The notes beneath the pieces are model-generated. The model saw only the letters and a list, made by a program, of their open reading frames with translations. It did not search any database and was not told where the DNA came from. Below are positions 7,497 to 15,553 of a stretch of 64,000 nt of DNA, one piece after another. Origin of the DNA: an uncultured Agathobacter sp. (GTDB lineage Bacteria; Bacillota; Clostridia; Lachnospirales; Lachnospiraceae); contig CAKRCS010000011.1 in the NCBI GenBank assembly GCA_934307695.1, forward strand, positions 1 through 64,000. The letters run 5' to 3'. The position numbers and the translations under genes were made by a program. Every line of letters starts with the position of its first letter. Within the stretch, counting starts at the first letter, position 1.

Positions 7497-8294
7497 ATGG
7501 ACGATTTGAAAAGAAGAAAAAGACGCGCACGAAAGCTGCGCAGGTTAAGACGATGTATTTGGTTATGCGCAGCGGCATTAGGACTGATTGCGGTACTGCA
7601 CATCGCCGGCAGCAGAACCGGAACGGGCAGGCAGCAGACTGTGACAGCCAGACAGGAGCGAAGCTGGGAGCAGAAGGATGTACCGGAAAGCCTGATCGAG
7701 CTGGCAGAGCGCAACCCGGAGACGATCACGTTTGTGAATGATTACAAAAATGCAGACACAAATCCGGAGACGATCGACATTTCAGATGATGTTGTTTCCG
7801 GAGAAATCCCGCTGTTTTTGCAGTGGGATGAGCGCTGGGGTTATGCATACTATGGGGATGATTTCATGGCGATAACCGGATGTGGACCGACGTGTCTGTC
7901 GATGGTGTATTGCGGCTTGACAAATGACACGGACATGAACCCGTATGCCGTTGCCGAGCGGGCGGAAGCGGAAGGTTTTTACGTTGAGGGGAGCGGATCT
8001 ACGTGGAGCATGATGACGGATCTGGCAAAAGAGCTTGGGCTTACCGTAAACACGGTCACGTTTGACGAGACACATATCAAGACGGAACTGCAAAACGGGC
8101 ATCCGGTCATCTGCATCATGGGACCGGGAGACTTTACAACGACCGGACATTTCATCGTGCTTACCGGAGTGGACGAGGACGGAAGTGTGCATGTCAACGA
8201 TCCGAACAGCAGAAACAACAGCAAAAAGGCGTGGAAACTGGAGAACATTATGCCACAGATCCGCAATCTCTGGAGCTACTGCTACAATTCTTAA
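7497..8294 (+). CDS. membrane-anchored C39-like cysteine peptidase
   Basis: A 265-residue protein with a very basic N-terminus (KRRKRRARKLRRLRR), one membrane span near residues 20-38 and a Peptidase_C39_2 domain from about residue 100 outside the membrane. The oxyanion Gln is in FLQWDERWG, the nucleophile Cys133 in CGPTCLSM, His218 in GHFIVLTG and the third residue in HVNDP, so the catalytic set is complete. Family members are cell-surface papain-like peptidases or amidohydrolases of unknown substrate. Start at 7497 chosen for the strong SD in the hairpin. Its position after the two-component genes suggests regulation by them, which is not proven. Confidence 0.82.
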   Translation: MDDLKRRKRRARKLRRLRRCIWLCAAALGLIAVLHIAGSRTGTGRQQTVTARQERSWEQKDVPESLIELAERNPETITFVNDYKNADTNPETIDISDDVVSGEIPLFLQWDERWGYAYYGDDFMAITGCGPTCLSMVYCGLTNDTDMNPYAVAERAEAEGFYVEGSGSTWSMMTDLAKELGLTVNTVTFDETHIKTELQNGHPVICIMGPGDFTTTGHFIVLTGVDEDGSVHVNDPNSRNNSKKAWKLENIMPQIRNLWSYCYNS

Positions 8295-8311
8295 CAAATC
8301 TCTCATTTTCC

Positions 8312-8342
8312 TTGACTCTCGACTTGGTTCATACTTTATAAT
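8312..8342 (+). promoter_or_regulatory. possible promoter for the small membrane gene
   Basis: TTGACT (8312-8317) and TATAAT (8337-8342) are both consensus-like, but the 19-base spacing is longer than ideal. It lies just after the peptidase stop. Confidence 0.4.
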
Positions 8343-8400
8343 CGGGCAAAACGATGTAAAGGAGTGCGGACAGGACTTACGATCAGCAATATCCGTTTTT

Positions 8401-8682
8401 GTGAAGGCGGAGTCCAAGGGGCGTCACTTTGAAAAAATTGATGATTTTTTAGAGGATTTTTCTACGTTTACAAAGTTTGACCGGTTTGTTGGCGGAAGCA
8501 TGTTCGGATGGTGGCTGTTCTCAAATCGGTGGATGAACCGGGCGGCAATGATTCTGTGGGGTGCGTTTTTTCTGTTAGTTCCGGTTGTCGGAATCGTGGA
8601 CGACATCATGGATGGAAATGGACTAATCCCGGTAAGGACGATTTTTTGGATCGCATGGTTTGTTTTTCTGATCTACTCCTGA
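8401..8682 (+). CDS. small hypothetical membrane protein
   Basis: The frame encodes a hydrophilic, charged N-terminal part (KGRHFEKIDDFLEDFSTF) and two strongly hydrophobic segments (AAMILWGAFFLLVPVVGIV and TIFWIAWFVFLIYS), about 93 residues from a GTG at 8401. No good ribosome-binding site precedes that GTG. The frame is open far upstream into the peptidase gene and the residues before 8401 (ECGQDLRSAISVF) also look coding, so the true start may be a non-ATG codon nearer 8360, where AAAGGAG occurs. I do not recognise the family. Confidence 0.45.
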   Translation: MKAESKGRHFEKIDDFLEDFSTFTKFDRFVGGSMFGWWLFSNRWMNRAAMILWGAFFLLVPVVGIVDDIMDGNGLIPVRTIFWIAWFVFLIYS

Positions 8683-8718
8683 TTATAATCAATTAAAAAT
8701 CCTATAAGATAACAGAAG

Positions 8719-8771
8719 AAGCACGGAAGTGTCCGAACCGCATAAATGGTAAGGAGGCTCCGTGCTTTTTC
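8719..8771 (+). terminator. Rho-independent terminator
   Basis: AAGCACGGA pairs with TCCGTGCTT across a loop of about 35 bases, followed by a T tract. It separates the preceding genes from the polysaccharide operon. Confidence 0.65.
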
Positions 8772-8796
8772 TGTATATACAAACAGCAGTTACAAT

Positions 8797-8825
8797 TTGC
8801 ATTCAAACCGCCGATATAGTATAAT
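8797..8825 (+). promoter_or_regulatory. polysaccharide operon promoter
   Basis: TTGCAT (8797-8802) and TATAAT (8820-8825) with 17-base spacing, about 45 bases before the cpsB start. Likely the main promoter for the exopolysaccharide locus. Confidence 0.75.
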
Positions 8826-8873
8826 AAATACTAATTATAAGCAGAAGTGTGCCCAAACGAAGGAGAGCAACAA

Positions 8874-9578
8874 ATGATCGATATACACTGCCACCTGCTG
8901 TATGGGGTGGATGACGGAGCGGAAACAATGGAAGAAGCCGCTGCAATGCTCAAAGAAGCCGCAAAACAGGGGATAGATGCCATCATACTGACTCCGCACT
9001 GGCGGCATGGGCTGTTTCCTTATCCGAAGGATACGATCGAGGCACACTACGAGATTGTCCGCAAATATGCCAAAGAGCTGGGAATCGCGGTATATTTAGG
9101 CACCGAGTATCATGTGGACAGCCAGATGATGGAGAATTTTTCCAAGGGCAGCTGTTACCCGCTTGCGGATACCCGGTACATACTGACGGAGTATTCCCAC
9201 AGCACAAGACCTGAAATGGCGCGGCAGATGACGGCGGAAGCCGTCCGCTATGGCTACATTCCGGTGATCGCACATGCGGAGCGGTATGGCTTTGTGATGG
9301 AAGATCCGGAGATTCTGGAGGAGCTAAGAGACATGGGCGCGCTGATCCAGATCAATGCGGATGCGGTACTCGGACTGGCTGGACGCGGCACCAAGAAATT
9401 GTGCAAGTGGATACTAAAAGCGGGCCTTGCAGATTTTATCGCAAGCGATAGTCACGGAGTGGACAAGCGCCCCTGTAATCTGAAAAGGTGCTATGACTAT
9501 GTAGCAAAGAAATATGGCGGCGAGACGGCGCAGAGACTGTTTTACGACAATCCTGCACAGATTCTGGCTGAACGATAA
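8874..9578 (+). CDS. cpsB: CpsB/YwqE-type protein tyrosine phosphatase
   Basis: A 234-residue PHP-fold phosphatase. The metal-binding motifs are DIHCHLLYGVDDGA at the N-terminus, LTPHW, HAERYG and ASDSHG. In Gram-positive capsule systems this enzyme removes phosphate from the tyrosine-rich tail of the CpsD kinase and so resets chain-length control. Start at 8874 is preferred over an in-frame ATG at 8847 because GAAGGAGAG lies directly upstream of it. First gene of the cpsB-cpsC-cpsD-LCP set. Confidence 0.92.
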   Translation: MIDIHCHLLYGVDDGAETMEEAAAMLKEAAKQGIDAIILTPHWRHGLFPYPKDTIEAHYEIVRKYAKELGIAVYLGTEYHVDSQMMENFSKGSCYPLADTRYILTEYSHSTRPEMARQMTAEAVRYGYIPVIAHAERYGFVMEDPEILEELRDMGALIQINADAVLGLAGRGTKKLCKWILKAGLADFIASDSHGVDKRPCNLKRCYDYVAKKYGGETAQRLFYDNPAQILAER

Positions 9579-9607
9579 CATTACCAGAGCTACAATGAGA
9601 GGAACAG

Positions 9608-10366
9608 ATGATGGAAAACCAGTTTGATTCAGATAATGAAATAGAGATTGACTTAAAAGATCTGCTGCTGGAGATTTTGGCTTACTGGAAGCTGATTCTG
9701 GTGGCAGCAGTTCTGGCGGCAGTAATCGGATTTTCGGTCAGTGAGTTCATGATGGTTCCGGTGTACGAATCAACCTCCGAGCTGTATGTACTTACGAAAA
9801 GCACATCCTTCACCAGCCTATCGGACATCCAGACGAGTACGAGCCTGACCAACGATTATATCGTTGTCATAAAAGGACGTCCGGTTCTGGAGCAGGTGAT
9901 TGATAATCTGGGCTTGGATGAGACCTATAAGACACTTAGGGATCGGGTGTCCGTGAATAATCCGTCCAACTCCCGATTGCTTGATATCACCGTGAAGGAT
10001 ACCGATCCGGTGCAGGCAAAGCGGATTGCGGATGAGATCGCGGATGTCGGCTCTGCATTTATATCGCAGAAGCTGGTACAGGATCCGCCGGAGGTTGTCC
10101 AGTATGGTTATTCGGATGGCGCACCGGTCAGTCCGAGTGTCAGGAAGAATACGGTTCTCGGCGGTCTTGCGGGAGCAATGCTTGCAATCATCATCATTGC
10201 AATGGCTTATCTGTTTAACGATTCCATTATGGGACCGGAGGATATCGAGAAGAAGCTCGGCATGAATGTACTTGGTATGCTGCCGCTTGAGGAGAGCGAG
10301 GATGACGGAGACAAGCGAAGCCAGAAGAAACGAAAAAAGTCATCCATCGGAACCAAGAGTGCATAG
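9608..10366 (+). CDS. cpsC: CpsC-type polysaccharide co-polymerase (Wzz domain)
   Basis: A 252-residue membrane protein with an N-terminal cytoplasmic segment (EIDLKDLLLEILAYW), a membrane span near residues 32-52, an outside domain and a second span near residues 180-198 (AGAMLAIIIIAMAYLF), the Wzz/CpsC topology. It regulates polymer length and activates the CpsD kinase, which is a separate protein in Firmicutes. The short C-terminal cytoplasmic tail is rich in lysine. Preceded by GAGAGGA; the tandem ATG codons at 9608 and 9611 are both possible starts. Confidence 0.9.
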   Translation: MMENQFDSDNEIEIDLKDLLLEILAYWKLILVAAVLAAVIGFSVSEFMMVPVYESTSELYVLTKSTSFTSLSDIQTSTSLTNDYIVVIKGRPVLEQVIDNLGLDETYKTLRDRVSVNNPSNSRLLDITVKDTDPVQAKRIADEIADVGSAFISQKLVQDPPEVVQYGYSDGAPVSPSVRKNTVLGGLAGAMLAIIIIAMAYLFNDSIMGPEDIEKKLGMNVLGMLPLEESEDDGDKRSQKKRKKSSIGTKSA

Positions 10367-10384
10367 GAAGGATTTTAAGAGGAA

Positions 10385-11116
10385 ATGGAAGTCGTAAAAT
10401 TCGGAAAACTGAAAAATCAAAGCTATACGATGAAGGAATCCCTTCGAGCACTGAAAACGAACATTCAGTTTTGCGGCGATGATGTCAAAACAATTCTGAT
10501 CACGAGTGCGGTTCCGAACGAAGGCAAAAGCACGGTGGCGATGGATCTGGCACGTTCCCTCACCGAGTCCGGAAAGCGTGTACTGTTAATTGATACGGAT
10601 ATGCGTAAATCTGTTTTTATCGGCCGCTTGCGTGCAACCTCATCGACGGGCGGGGAGATCTGTGGACTTTCCCACTATCTGTCCGGACAGAAGAAGCTGG
10701 AGGATGTACTGTATGGCACAGAGATCCCACGATTGTTTATGATATTTGCAGGACCATCGGTGCCGAACCCGACAGAAATCCTTGAAAAACGGTATTTTTC
10801 AGAGCTGTTGCAGTTCGGACGGGAACATTTTAATTATATCATACTCGACTGCGCGCCAATCGGGGCGGCAATCGATGCTGCGGTTGTGGCCAAGCAGTGT
10901 GACGGCGCGATTCTTGTTGTTGCACAGGGCATGGCAAGCGCACGTCTGATCTTAAATGTAAAGAAACAGCTTGAGGCATCCGGCGTCAAGATCCTTGGCG
11001 CGGTGCTCAATAAAGCGAAGATTAAGAAAAACGGCTATGAGGGTGGCTATTATGGCGGCTACTATGGAAGCTACTACGGCAGTTACTATGGAAAGGACGA
11101 AGATAAGGAAGCATGA
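10385..11116 (+). CDS. cpsD: CpsD-type tyrosine autokinase
   Basis: A 243-residue BY-kinase. Walker A is SAVPNEGKST, Walker A' is LLIDTDMRKS and Walker B is IILDCAPIG. The C-terminus is a tyrosine cluster, eight Tyr spread over GGYYGGYYGSYYGSYYG, the site of autophosphorylation that is reversed by CpsB. It partners with the membrane activator encoded just upstream and couples phosphorylation cycles to polymer export and length. Overlaps the LCP gene by four bases (ATGA), showing translational coupling. Confidence 0.95.
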   Translation: MEVVKFGKLKNQSYTMKESLRALKTNIQFCGDDVKTILITSAVPNEGKSTVAMDLARSLTESGKRVLLIDTDMRKSVFIGRLRATSSTGGEICGLSHYLSGQKKLEDVLYGTEIPRLFMIFAGPSVPNPTEILEKRYFSELLQFGREHFNYIILDCAPIGAAIDAAVVAKQCDGAILVVAQGMASARLILNVKKQLEASGVKILGAVLNKAKIKKNGYEGGYYGGYYGSYYGSYYGKDEDKEA

Positions 11117-12198
11117 GAAGAAAGGGCAGGGCAAATCTTTCACAAAAACTGAATAATGTCCTGTATTTTCTCGCGGGTGCGATGTCAGTGATCGTGGTGG
11201 CAATTCTCGTGATCAGCGTGCAGACAAAGGCACAGAACACGGATGCCGCCGACCGCTCAGAGCTGGTGGACAATGTACAAAGTACAGCCCAGCCGGAATC
11301 GGAGACGGCACAGGAGAATACTCCGGTCGAAAAATGGCAGGAGGGAACGATCACCTACAACGGGAAGAACTACCGCTATGACAACCACTTAAAGACGTAC
11401 CTCTTTATGGGAATCGATACCGATGATGCCGTGTACAACATGGATACCAAGGATACCGGGTATCAGTCGGATGCACTTTTCCTTGTTGTTGCGGATAGTA
11501 TGAGCCAGAAGCTGTCGGTGATCACGATCAACCGCAATACCATTACAGAGATCGAGCGGTTTACCGGCAACGGAGTCAGCATGGGGAAAGCGCAGTCGCA
11601 GATCTGTGTGCAGCATGCATACGGGGATGGCAAGAAGCTAAGCTGCTCCCGCGTGGAGGATGCGATATCAAATCTGTTTTTTAATATCCCGATCCATGGG
11701 TACATTGCGATGAATATGGGCGCACTTCCGGGGTTAAATGATGCAATCGGGGGTGTGACCGTAGAGGTAATGGATGATCTAAGCTATGACAACAGAGGCG
11801 TGGATTTAAAGGCAGGACAGACAGTTACGTTAAATGGTCAGGAGGCCTATTGCTATCTGCGCGGCAGGGATGTCAACGATTTCGACAGCTCAACGGAGCG
11901 TCTGCGCAGGCAGGAGCAGTATATTACCGCATTCCTTACAAAGCTAAGTACACAGGAGGATCGCAGCACCACAGTAACGGAGGTGTTCAATGCGATCAGT
12001 GATTATACAGTTACAGATATCGATTTTACGAAGCTTCTGAATACACTTTTAGACTACGGGTATTCGGGAGATGATCTGTATACCGTTCCGGGAGAGTCGC
12101 AGGTAGGCTCTGACGGACATGAAGAATATTATGTGGATGAGGATACATTTTATGATCTGATCATCCAGATATTTTACGAGGAAGTAGACGCAAGATAG
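11113..12198 (+). CDS. LytR-CpsA-Psr family glycopolymer transferase
   Basis: A 361-residue membrane-anchored LCP protein: short basic N-terminus, one span near residues 20-40, a linker, then the LCP domain from about residue 90 (YLFMGIDTDD). Conserved catalytic positions are visible as SDALFLVV, ITINRNT and STERLRRQEQYI, with LNGQEAYCYLRGRD between. These enzymes move undecaprenyl-linked polymers onto peptidoglycan outside the cell. Located directly after the CpsBCD set, it most likely attaches the polysaccharide made by this locus to the wall. Confidence 0.92.
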   Translation: MRRKGRANLSQKLNNVLYFLAGAMSVIVVAILVISVQTKAQNTDAADRSELVDNVQSTAQPESETAQENTPVEKWQEGTITYNGKNYRYDNHLKTYLFMGIDTDDAVYNMDTKDTGYQSDALFLVVADSMSQKLSVITINRNTITEIERFTGNGVSMGKAQSQICVQHAYGDGKKLSCSRVEDAISNLFFNIPIHGYIAMNMGALPGLNDAIGGVTVEVMDDLSYDNRGVDLKAGQTVTLNGQEAYCYLRGRDVNDFDSSTERLRRQEQYITAFLTKLSTQEDRSTTVTEVFNAISDYTVTDIDFTKLLNTLLDYGYSGDDLYTVPGESQVGSDGHEEYYVDEDTFYDLIIQIFYEEVDAR

Positions 12199-12305
12199 GT
12201 TGAACTTCCGGGGGAGCATCCGGCTCCCGGCAATAATCTGATATCTTGCACAGGATGTGCTTGATATAACCACATGTAAATAACAAAGGAAAGGAGGAGA
12301 AGCCA

Positions 12306-13361
12306 ATGAAGAAGAAATTAGCAGGAATACTTGCCGTACTTATGGTTCTTACCATGGGAACAACCGTATTTGCAGCACCGTCTTCTGACAAGGACTCAGA
12401 TCTTAAGAAGGAAGCGGAAGCACTTGTAACTACGGTTGAATCCGGATCTGATTCGGTGGCACTTACATCGAAAACAGTAGAATCGGCTGATCTGACGGAC
12501 GCATACGATTATGTGGCAGAAAAGGTTGGAAAAGATACCGGATTTACGATGCTTGCTGCGGTAGAGCTTTCATCAGCAACCGAGCTTCCGTCCGGCGGAA
12601 TCCAGATTACATTCAATGTGGCTGGACTGAAACAGGGCACAAGCAATATTCGGATTTATCATAAGACAGCTTCCGGCTGGGAGATCAAGACCCCGTTTGT
12701 CGGAAACGGATATGTAACAGCTAAGTTTGATTCACTGTCCCCGTTCTTCGTTGTAAAGTATGATTCTGCACCATCCACCAGTGATGGAAGCGTAGATTCA
12801 TCCACAGTTGTGAACAACTACTATACGACGAATAACACGTATAACAATACGACCTCGGATAGTCACGCTACAAGCAATACATATAACAATACGAATTCTA
12901 ATAATGCTTCAACGAGCAATAGCACAAATTCGAACAATGCTTCCACAAGCAATATGACAAATTCGAATAACACGTCGTCAAGCACGACAAACAACAATGC
13001 TGCGACAACAAAGAAGAATACCACAAGCAAGTCAAACACCACCAAAAAGACGAGCACTAAGACAAACTCGAAGAAGAAGAATACTTCTAAGAAGGATACA
13101 ACCAAGAAGAATACTACCAAGAAGGCTACTACTAAGACGAGCGTTTCAAAGGACGAGTCCGTAAAGGTGGACAGCAGCAACAAGAATACGCAGACCGTTA
13201 CGGTCAACGTAAATGGAAGCGGCAGTGGTTCCGCAAAGGCCGGAGCATCCACTTCCACAACTTCTCCAAAGACCGGGGCATCCGTTCCGGTATTGCCGGT
13301 AATTGCGGTATTTTCCGTAATGGGAATTGCAGTTTGCGGCAAAAAAGCGCGCAACCTTTAA
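12306..13361 (+). CDS. secreted surface protein with SPKTG sorting signal
   Basis: A 351-residue protein: signal peptide (residues 1-22, cut near VFAAP), a folded domain to about residue 155, then about 140 residues of low-complexity N/T/S turning into K/T/S, and a C-terminal SPKTG motif followed by a hydrophobic stretch and a positive tail (GKKARN). This is the architecture of a sortase-anchored wall protein with a flexible stalk. I recognise no function for the N-terminal domain. The class B sortase encoded next is the obvious anchoring enzyme. RBS AGGAAAGGAGGAG is strong. It lies between the LCP gene and the glycosyltransferases. Confidence 0.82.
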   Translation: MKKKLAGILAVLMVLTMGTTVFAAPSSDKDSDLKKEAEALVTTVESGSDSVALTSKTVESADLTDAYDYVAEKVGKDTGFTMLAAVELSSATELPSGGIQITFNVAGLKQGTSNIRIYHKTASGWEIKTPFVGNGYVTAKFDSLSPFFVVKYDSAPSTSDGSVDSSTVVNNYYTTNNTYNNTTSDSHATSNTYNNTNSNNASTSNSTNSNNASTSNMTNSNNTSSSTTNNNAATTKKNTTSKSNTTKKTSTKTNSKKKNTSKKDTTKKNTTKKATTKTSVSKDESVKVDSSNKNTQTVTVNVNGSGSGSAKAGASTSTTSPKTGASVPVLPVIAVFSVMGIAVCGKKARNL

Positions 13362-13400
13362 GAAAAAGGTAGATTCGAATCTATAAGCAAACATGTGGTT

Positions 13401-13448
13401 TGCATATCTGCCCCATGCCTGAGTGGGCATGGGGGATATGCAATTTTT
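13401..13448 (+). terminator. strong hairpin terminator between surface protein and sortase
   Basis: TGCATATC-GCCCCATGCC pairs with GGCATGGGG-GATATGCA around TGAGT, followed by a T-rich end (ATTTTTA). Such a strong hairpin would leave much more transcript for the surface protein than for the sortase and downstream glycosyltransferases. Confidence 0.85.
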
Positions 13449-13471
13449 ACGAAGGGAACTAACAAAGAAAG

Positions 13472-14389
13472 ATGCAGAAGAAACTCAACTTTTACAAGAT
13501 ATTATGTGCGGTGCTGGTGGTTGTTTTAGTGATCGTCATCGCAGCAATGTGGTATCGTAACTATACGCAGAACAAAGCAGGAGATATCTATAAGGATCTT
13601 CAATCACAGGTCAATTCTGCATCACCAAATGTCACTGTGGCGGACAGTGAGACTGAGACAGAGGAAGATACCGAACCGGTGGAGGAGGATATCCTTTCGG
13701 AGCTTGGTGTCGAGATCCCGGAGAAAAATCTGGACTGGGATGTATTAAGGGAGACAAATAAAGATATTTATGCGTGGATCTACATTCCGGAAACGAATGT
13801 GGATTATCCGGTTCTCCAAAGCGAGACGGATGACGAGTATTATCTGATGCATAATCTGGACGGAAGCTACGGCTATCCGGGCTGCATTTTTACACAACTG
13901 CTTAACAGCAAGGACTTTACTGATTACAATACTGTGTTGTATGGACACAACATGAAGAATGGAACAATGTTCCGGACATTGCATTATTACCAGAATGAGG
14001 AGTTCTTCTATAACAACCCTTATATCTATATTTATACGGAAAATGGTGTGCTGGTCTATGAAATTTTTGCGGCATATAACGCTGGGGACGAGCATATTTT
14101 GAATACATACGATCTACGGACAGAGGAAGGATTTGCCTCCTATCTAGATACCGTTAAGGAAGGGGCTTATCTGGGCGGATATATTAGAGCTGATGTGGAA
14201 GTTACTACGGCAAACCATATCATCACTTTATCCACCTGCACCGACCAGTCTGACGAGCGTTATCTGGTACAGGCTGTGCTTATAAATGACACTGCTGAGG
14301 ATGATCTTGTAAGCGATGAGCTTTTAGACGGTGGGGACATAGATGCCGGGAGCATAGGCGATGAAATCGTCGGAGAGCCGGAAGAATAG
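13472..14389 (+). CDS. srtB: class B sortase
   Basis: A 305-residue transpeptidase with an N-terminal membrane anchor (residues 9-26) and an outside sortase domain. The catalytic His159 is in YGHNMKNG, Cys256 in LSTCT and Arg263 in DERYLVQ. The TNVDYPVLQ and YLMHNLDG blocks are typical of class B sortases. It cleaves between T and G of a sorting signal and links the substrate to the wall; the SPKTG protein upstream is the likely substrate. An acidic linker (residues 58-75) and an acidic C-terminal tail of about 35 residues extend beyond the usual domain. Confidence 0.92.
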   Translation: MQKKLNFYKILCAVLVVVLVIVIAAMWYRNYTQNKAGDIYKDLQSQVNSASPNVTVADSETETEEDTEPVEEDILSELGVEIPEKNLDWDVLRETNKDIYAWIYIPETNVDYPVLQSETDDEYYLMHNLDGSYGYPGCIFTQLLNSKDFTDYNTVLYGHNMKNGTMFRTLHYYQNEEFFYNNPYIYIYTENGVLVYEIFAAYNAGDEHILNTYDLRTEEGFASYLDTVKEGAYLGGYIRADVEVTTANHIITLSTCTDQSDERYLVQAVLINDTAEDDLVSDELLDGGDIDAGSIGDEIVGEPEE

Positions 14390-14458
14390 AGCGTGCATCT
14401 TGCTGCTGTATAGCAGGCAGTTTAACGCGCGGAAAAGAAATGTAAGGGAAACAATCAG

Positions 14459-15553
14459 ATGAAAAAAGTGTTGATTTTAGTCAACCGGGATTTTGTATTA
14501 TATAATTTCCGACTGGAGCTGGTCGAGCGCCTGCTAAAGGACGGATATGAGGTGTATATCTCGCTTCCTTATGGCGAGCGTGTGGACGAGATGGTTGAGA
14601 TGGGATGTAAGTTTTACCCGATTGTTATCGATAAGAGGGGAAAGAACCCATTTAAGGATTTCGGACTCATTCAGCAATACAAGAAATTGTTCCGGACGAT
14701 CCGGCCGGATATAATTCTGACATACACGACCAAGGTTAATATTTATGCGGGAATCTACGCAGGAAAGATGCATATTCCATACCTGATGAATATCTCAGGG
14801 CTTGGAACTGCGGTTGAGTATAAAAGCCCATTGCAGAGCATCATGATCGGGCTGTACCGGAAGGCGGCAAAAAAGACAAGCTGTCTCTTTTTCCAGAATC
14901 AGGAAAATGAGGAATTTTTTGAAAGCCACCATATGTACAATGGAAAAAAGTACCGCATCCCCGGCTCCGGGGTGAATCTAAAGAGGTGGTATCTGATGGA
15001 CTATCCATCGGATGAACAGGGTGTGGACTTTTTATATATCGGGCGTGTCATAAAGCAAAAGGGTATTGAGGAGTATCTGGAAGCCGCAAAACAGATCCGC
15101 AAAGAATATCCGAACACAACCTTCCATGTCTTAGGACCATGTGACGGTGATTATGAGGGAATGCTTGCGGAGTATCAGAATCAGGGAATCATCCAGTATC
15201 ATGGAATGGTGCCGGACACCAGAGAATATTTGCTGCACGCGCATTGCACCATCCACCCGTCCTACTATCCGGAGGGGATTTCCAACGCCTTGCTGGAGAG
15301 TGCCGCCTGCGGGCGACCGATCATCACAACGAACCGGAGCGGCTGCAGGGAGACGGTCGAGGACGGCAAGACAGGCTTTGTGTTTGAGCAGAAGAACGAG
15401 GAGCAGCTTCTGATGTGTATCCGCAAATTCATGCAGATGGATAATGAGGCGCGCCGCGAGATGGGAATTGCCGGAAGAAAGAAGATGGAGAAGGAATTTA
15501 ACCGTCAGATCGTAATTGATGCATACATGAGGGAAATCGATGGAATCAAATAA
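14459..15553 (+). CDS. GT4 family glycosyltransferase
   Basis: A 364-residue retaining glycosyltransferase of the GT-B fold. The N-terminal half begins KKVLILVNRDF and contains DIILTYTTKVN. The C-terminal nucleotide-sugar domain begins near FLYIGRVIKQKGIEEYLEA and includes the E-x7-E type block PEGISNALLESAACGRP. It adds one sugar to the lipid-linked repeat unit on the cytoplasmic side. The closest familiar proteins are capsular CapM-like galactosaminyl- or galacturonosyltransferases; the actual sugar is not decidable. Its end overlaps the next transferase gene by 14 bases. Confidence 0.9.
   Translation: MKKVLILVNRDFVLYNFRLELVERLLKDGYEVYISLPYGERVDEMVEMGCKFYPIVIDKRGKNPFKDFGLIQQYKKLFRTIRPDIILTYTTKVNIYAGIYAGKMHIPYLMNISGLGTAVEYKSPLQSIMIGLYRKAAKKTSCLFFQNQENEEFFESHHMYNGKKYRIPGSGVNLKRWYLMDYPSDEQGVDFLYIGRVIKQKGIEEYLEAAKQIRKEYPNTTFHVLGPCDGDYEGMLAEYQNQGIIQYHGMVPDTREYLLHAHCTIHPSYYPEGISNALLESAACGRPIITTNRSGCRETVEDGKTGFVFEQKNEEQLLMCIRKFMQMDNEARREMGIAGRKKMEKEFNRQIVIDAYMREIDGIK

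Noticed and set aside
12863..13354. Long minus-strand frame opposite the surface protein
   Set aside because: It is a by-product of the low-complexity N/T/S/K codons on the plus strand; it reads as hydrophobic V/L/F repeats with no start signal.
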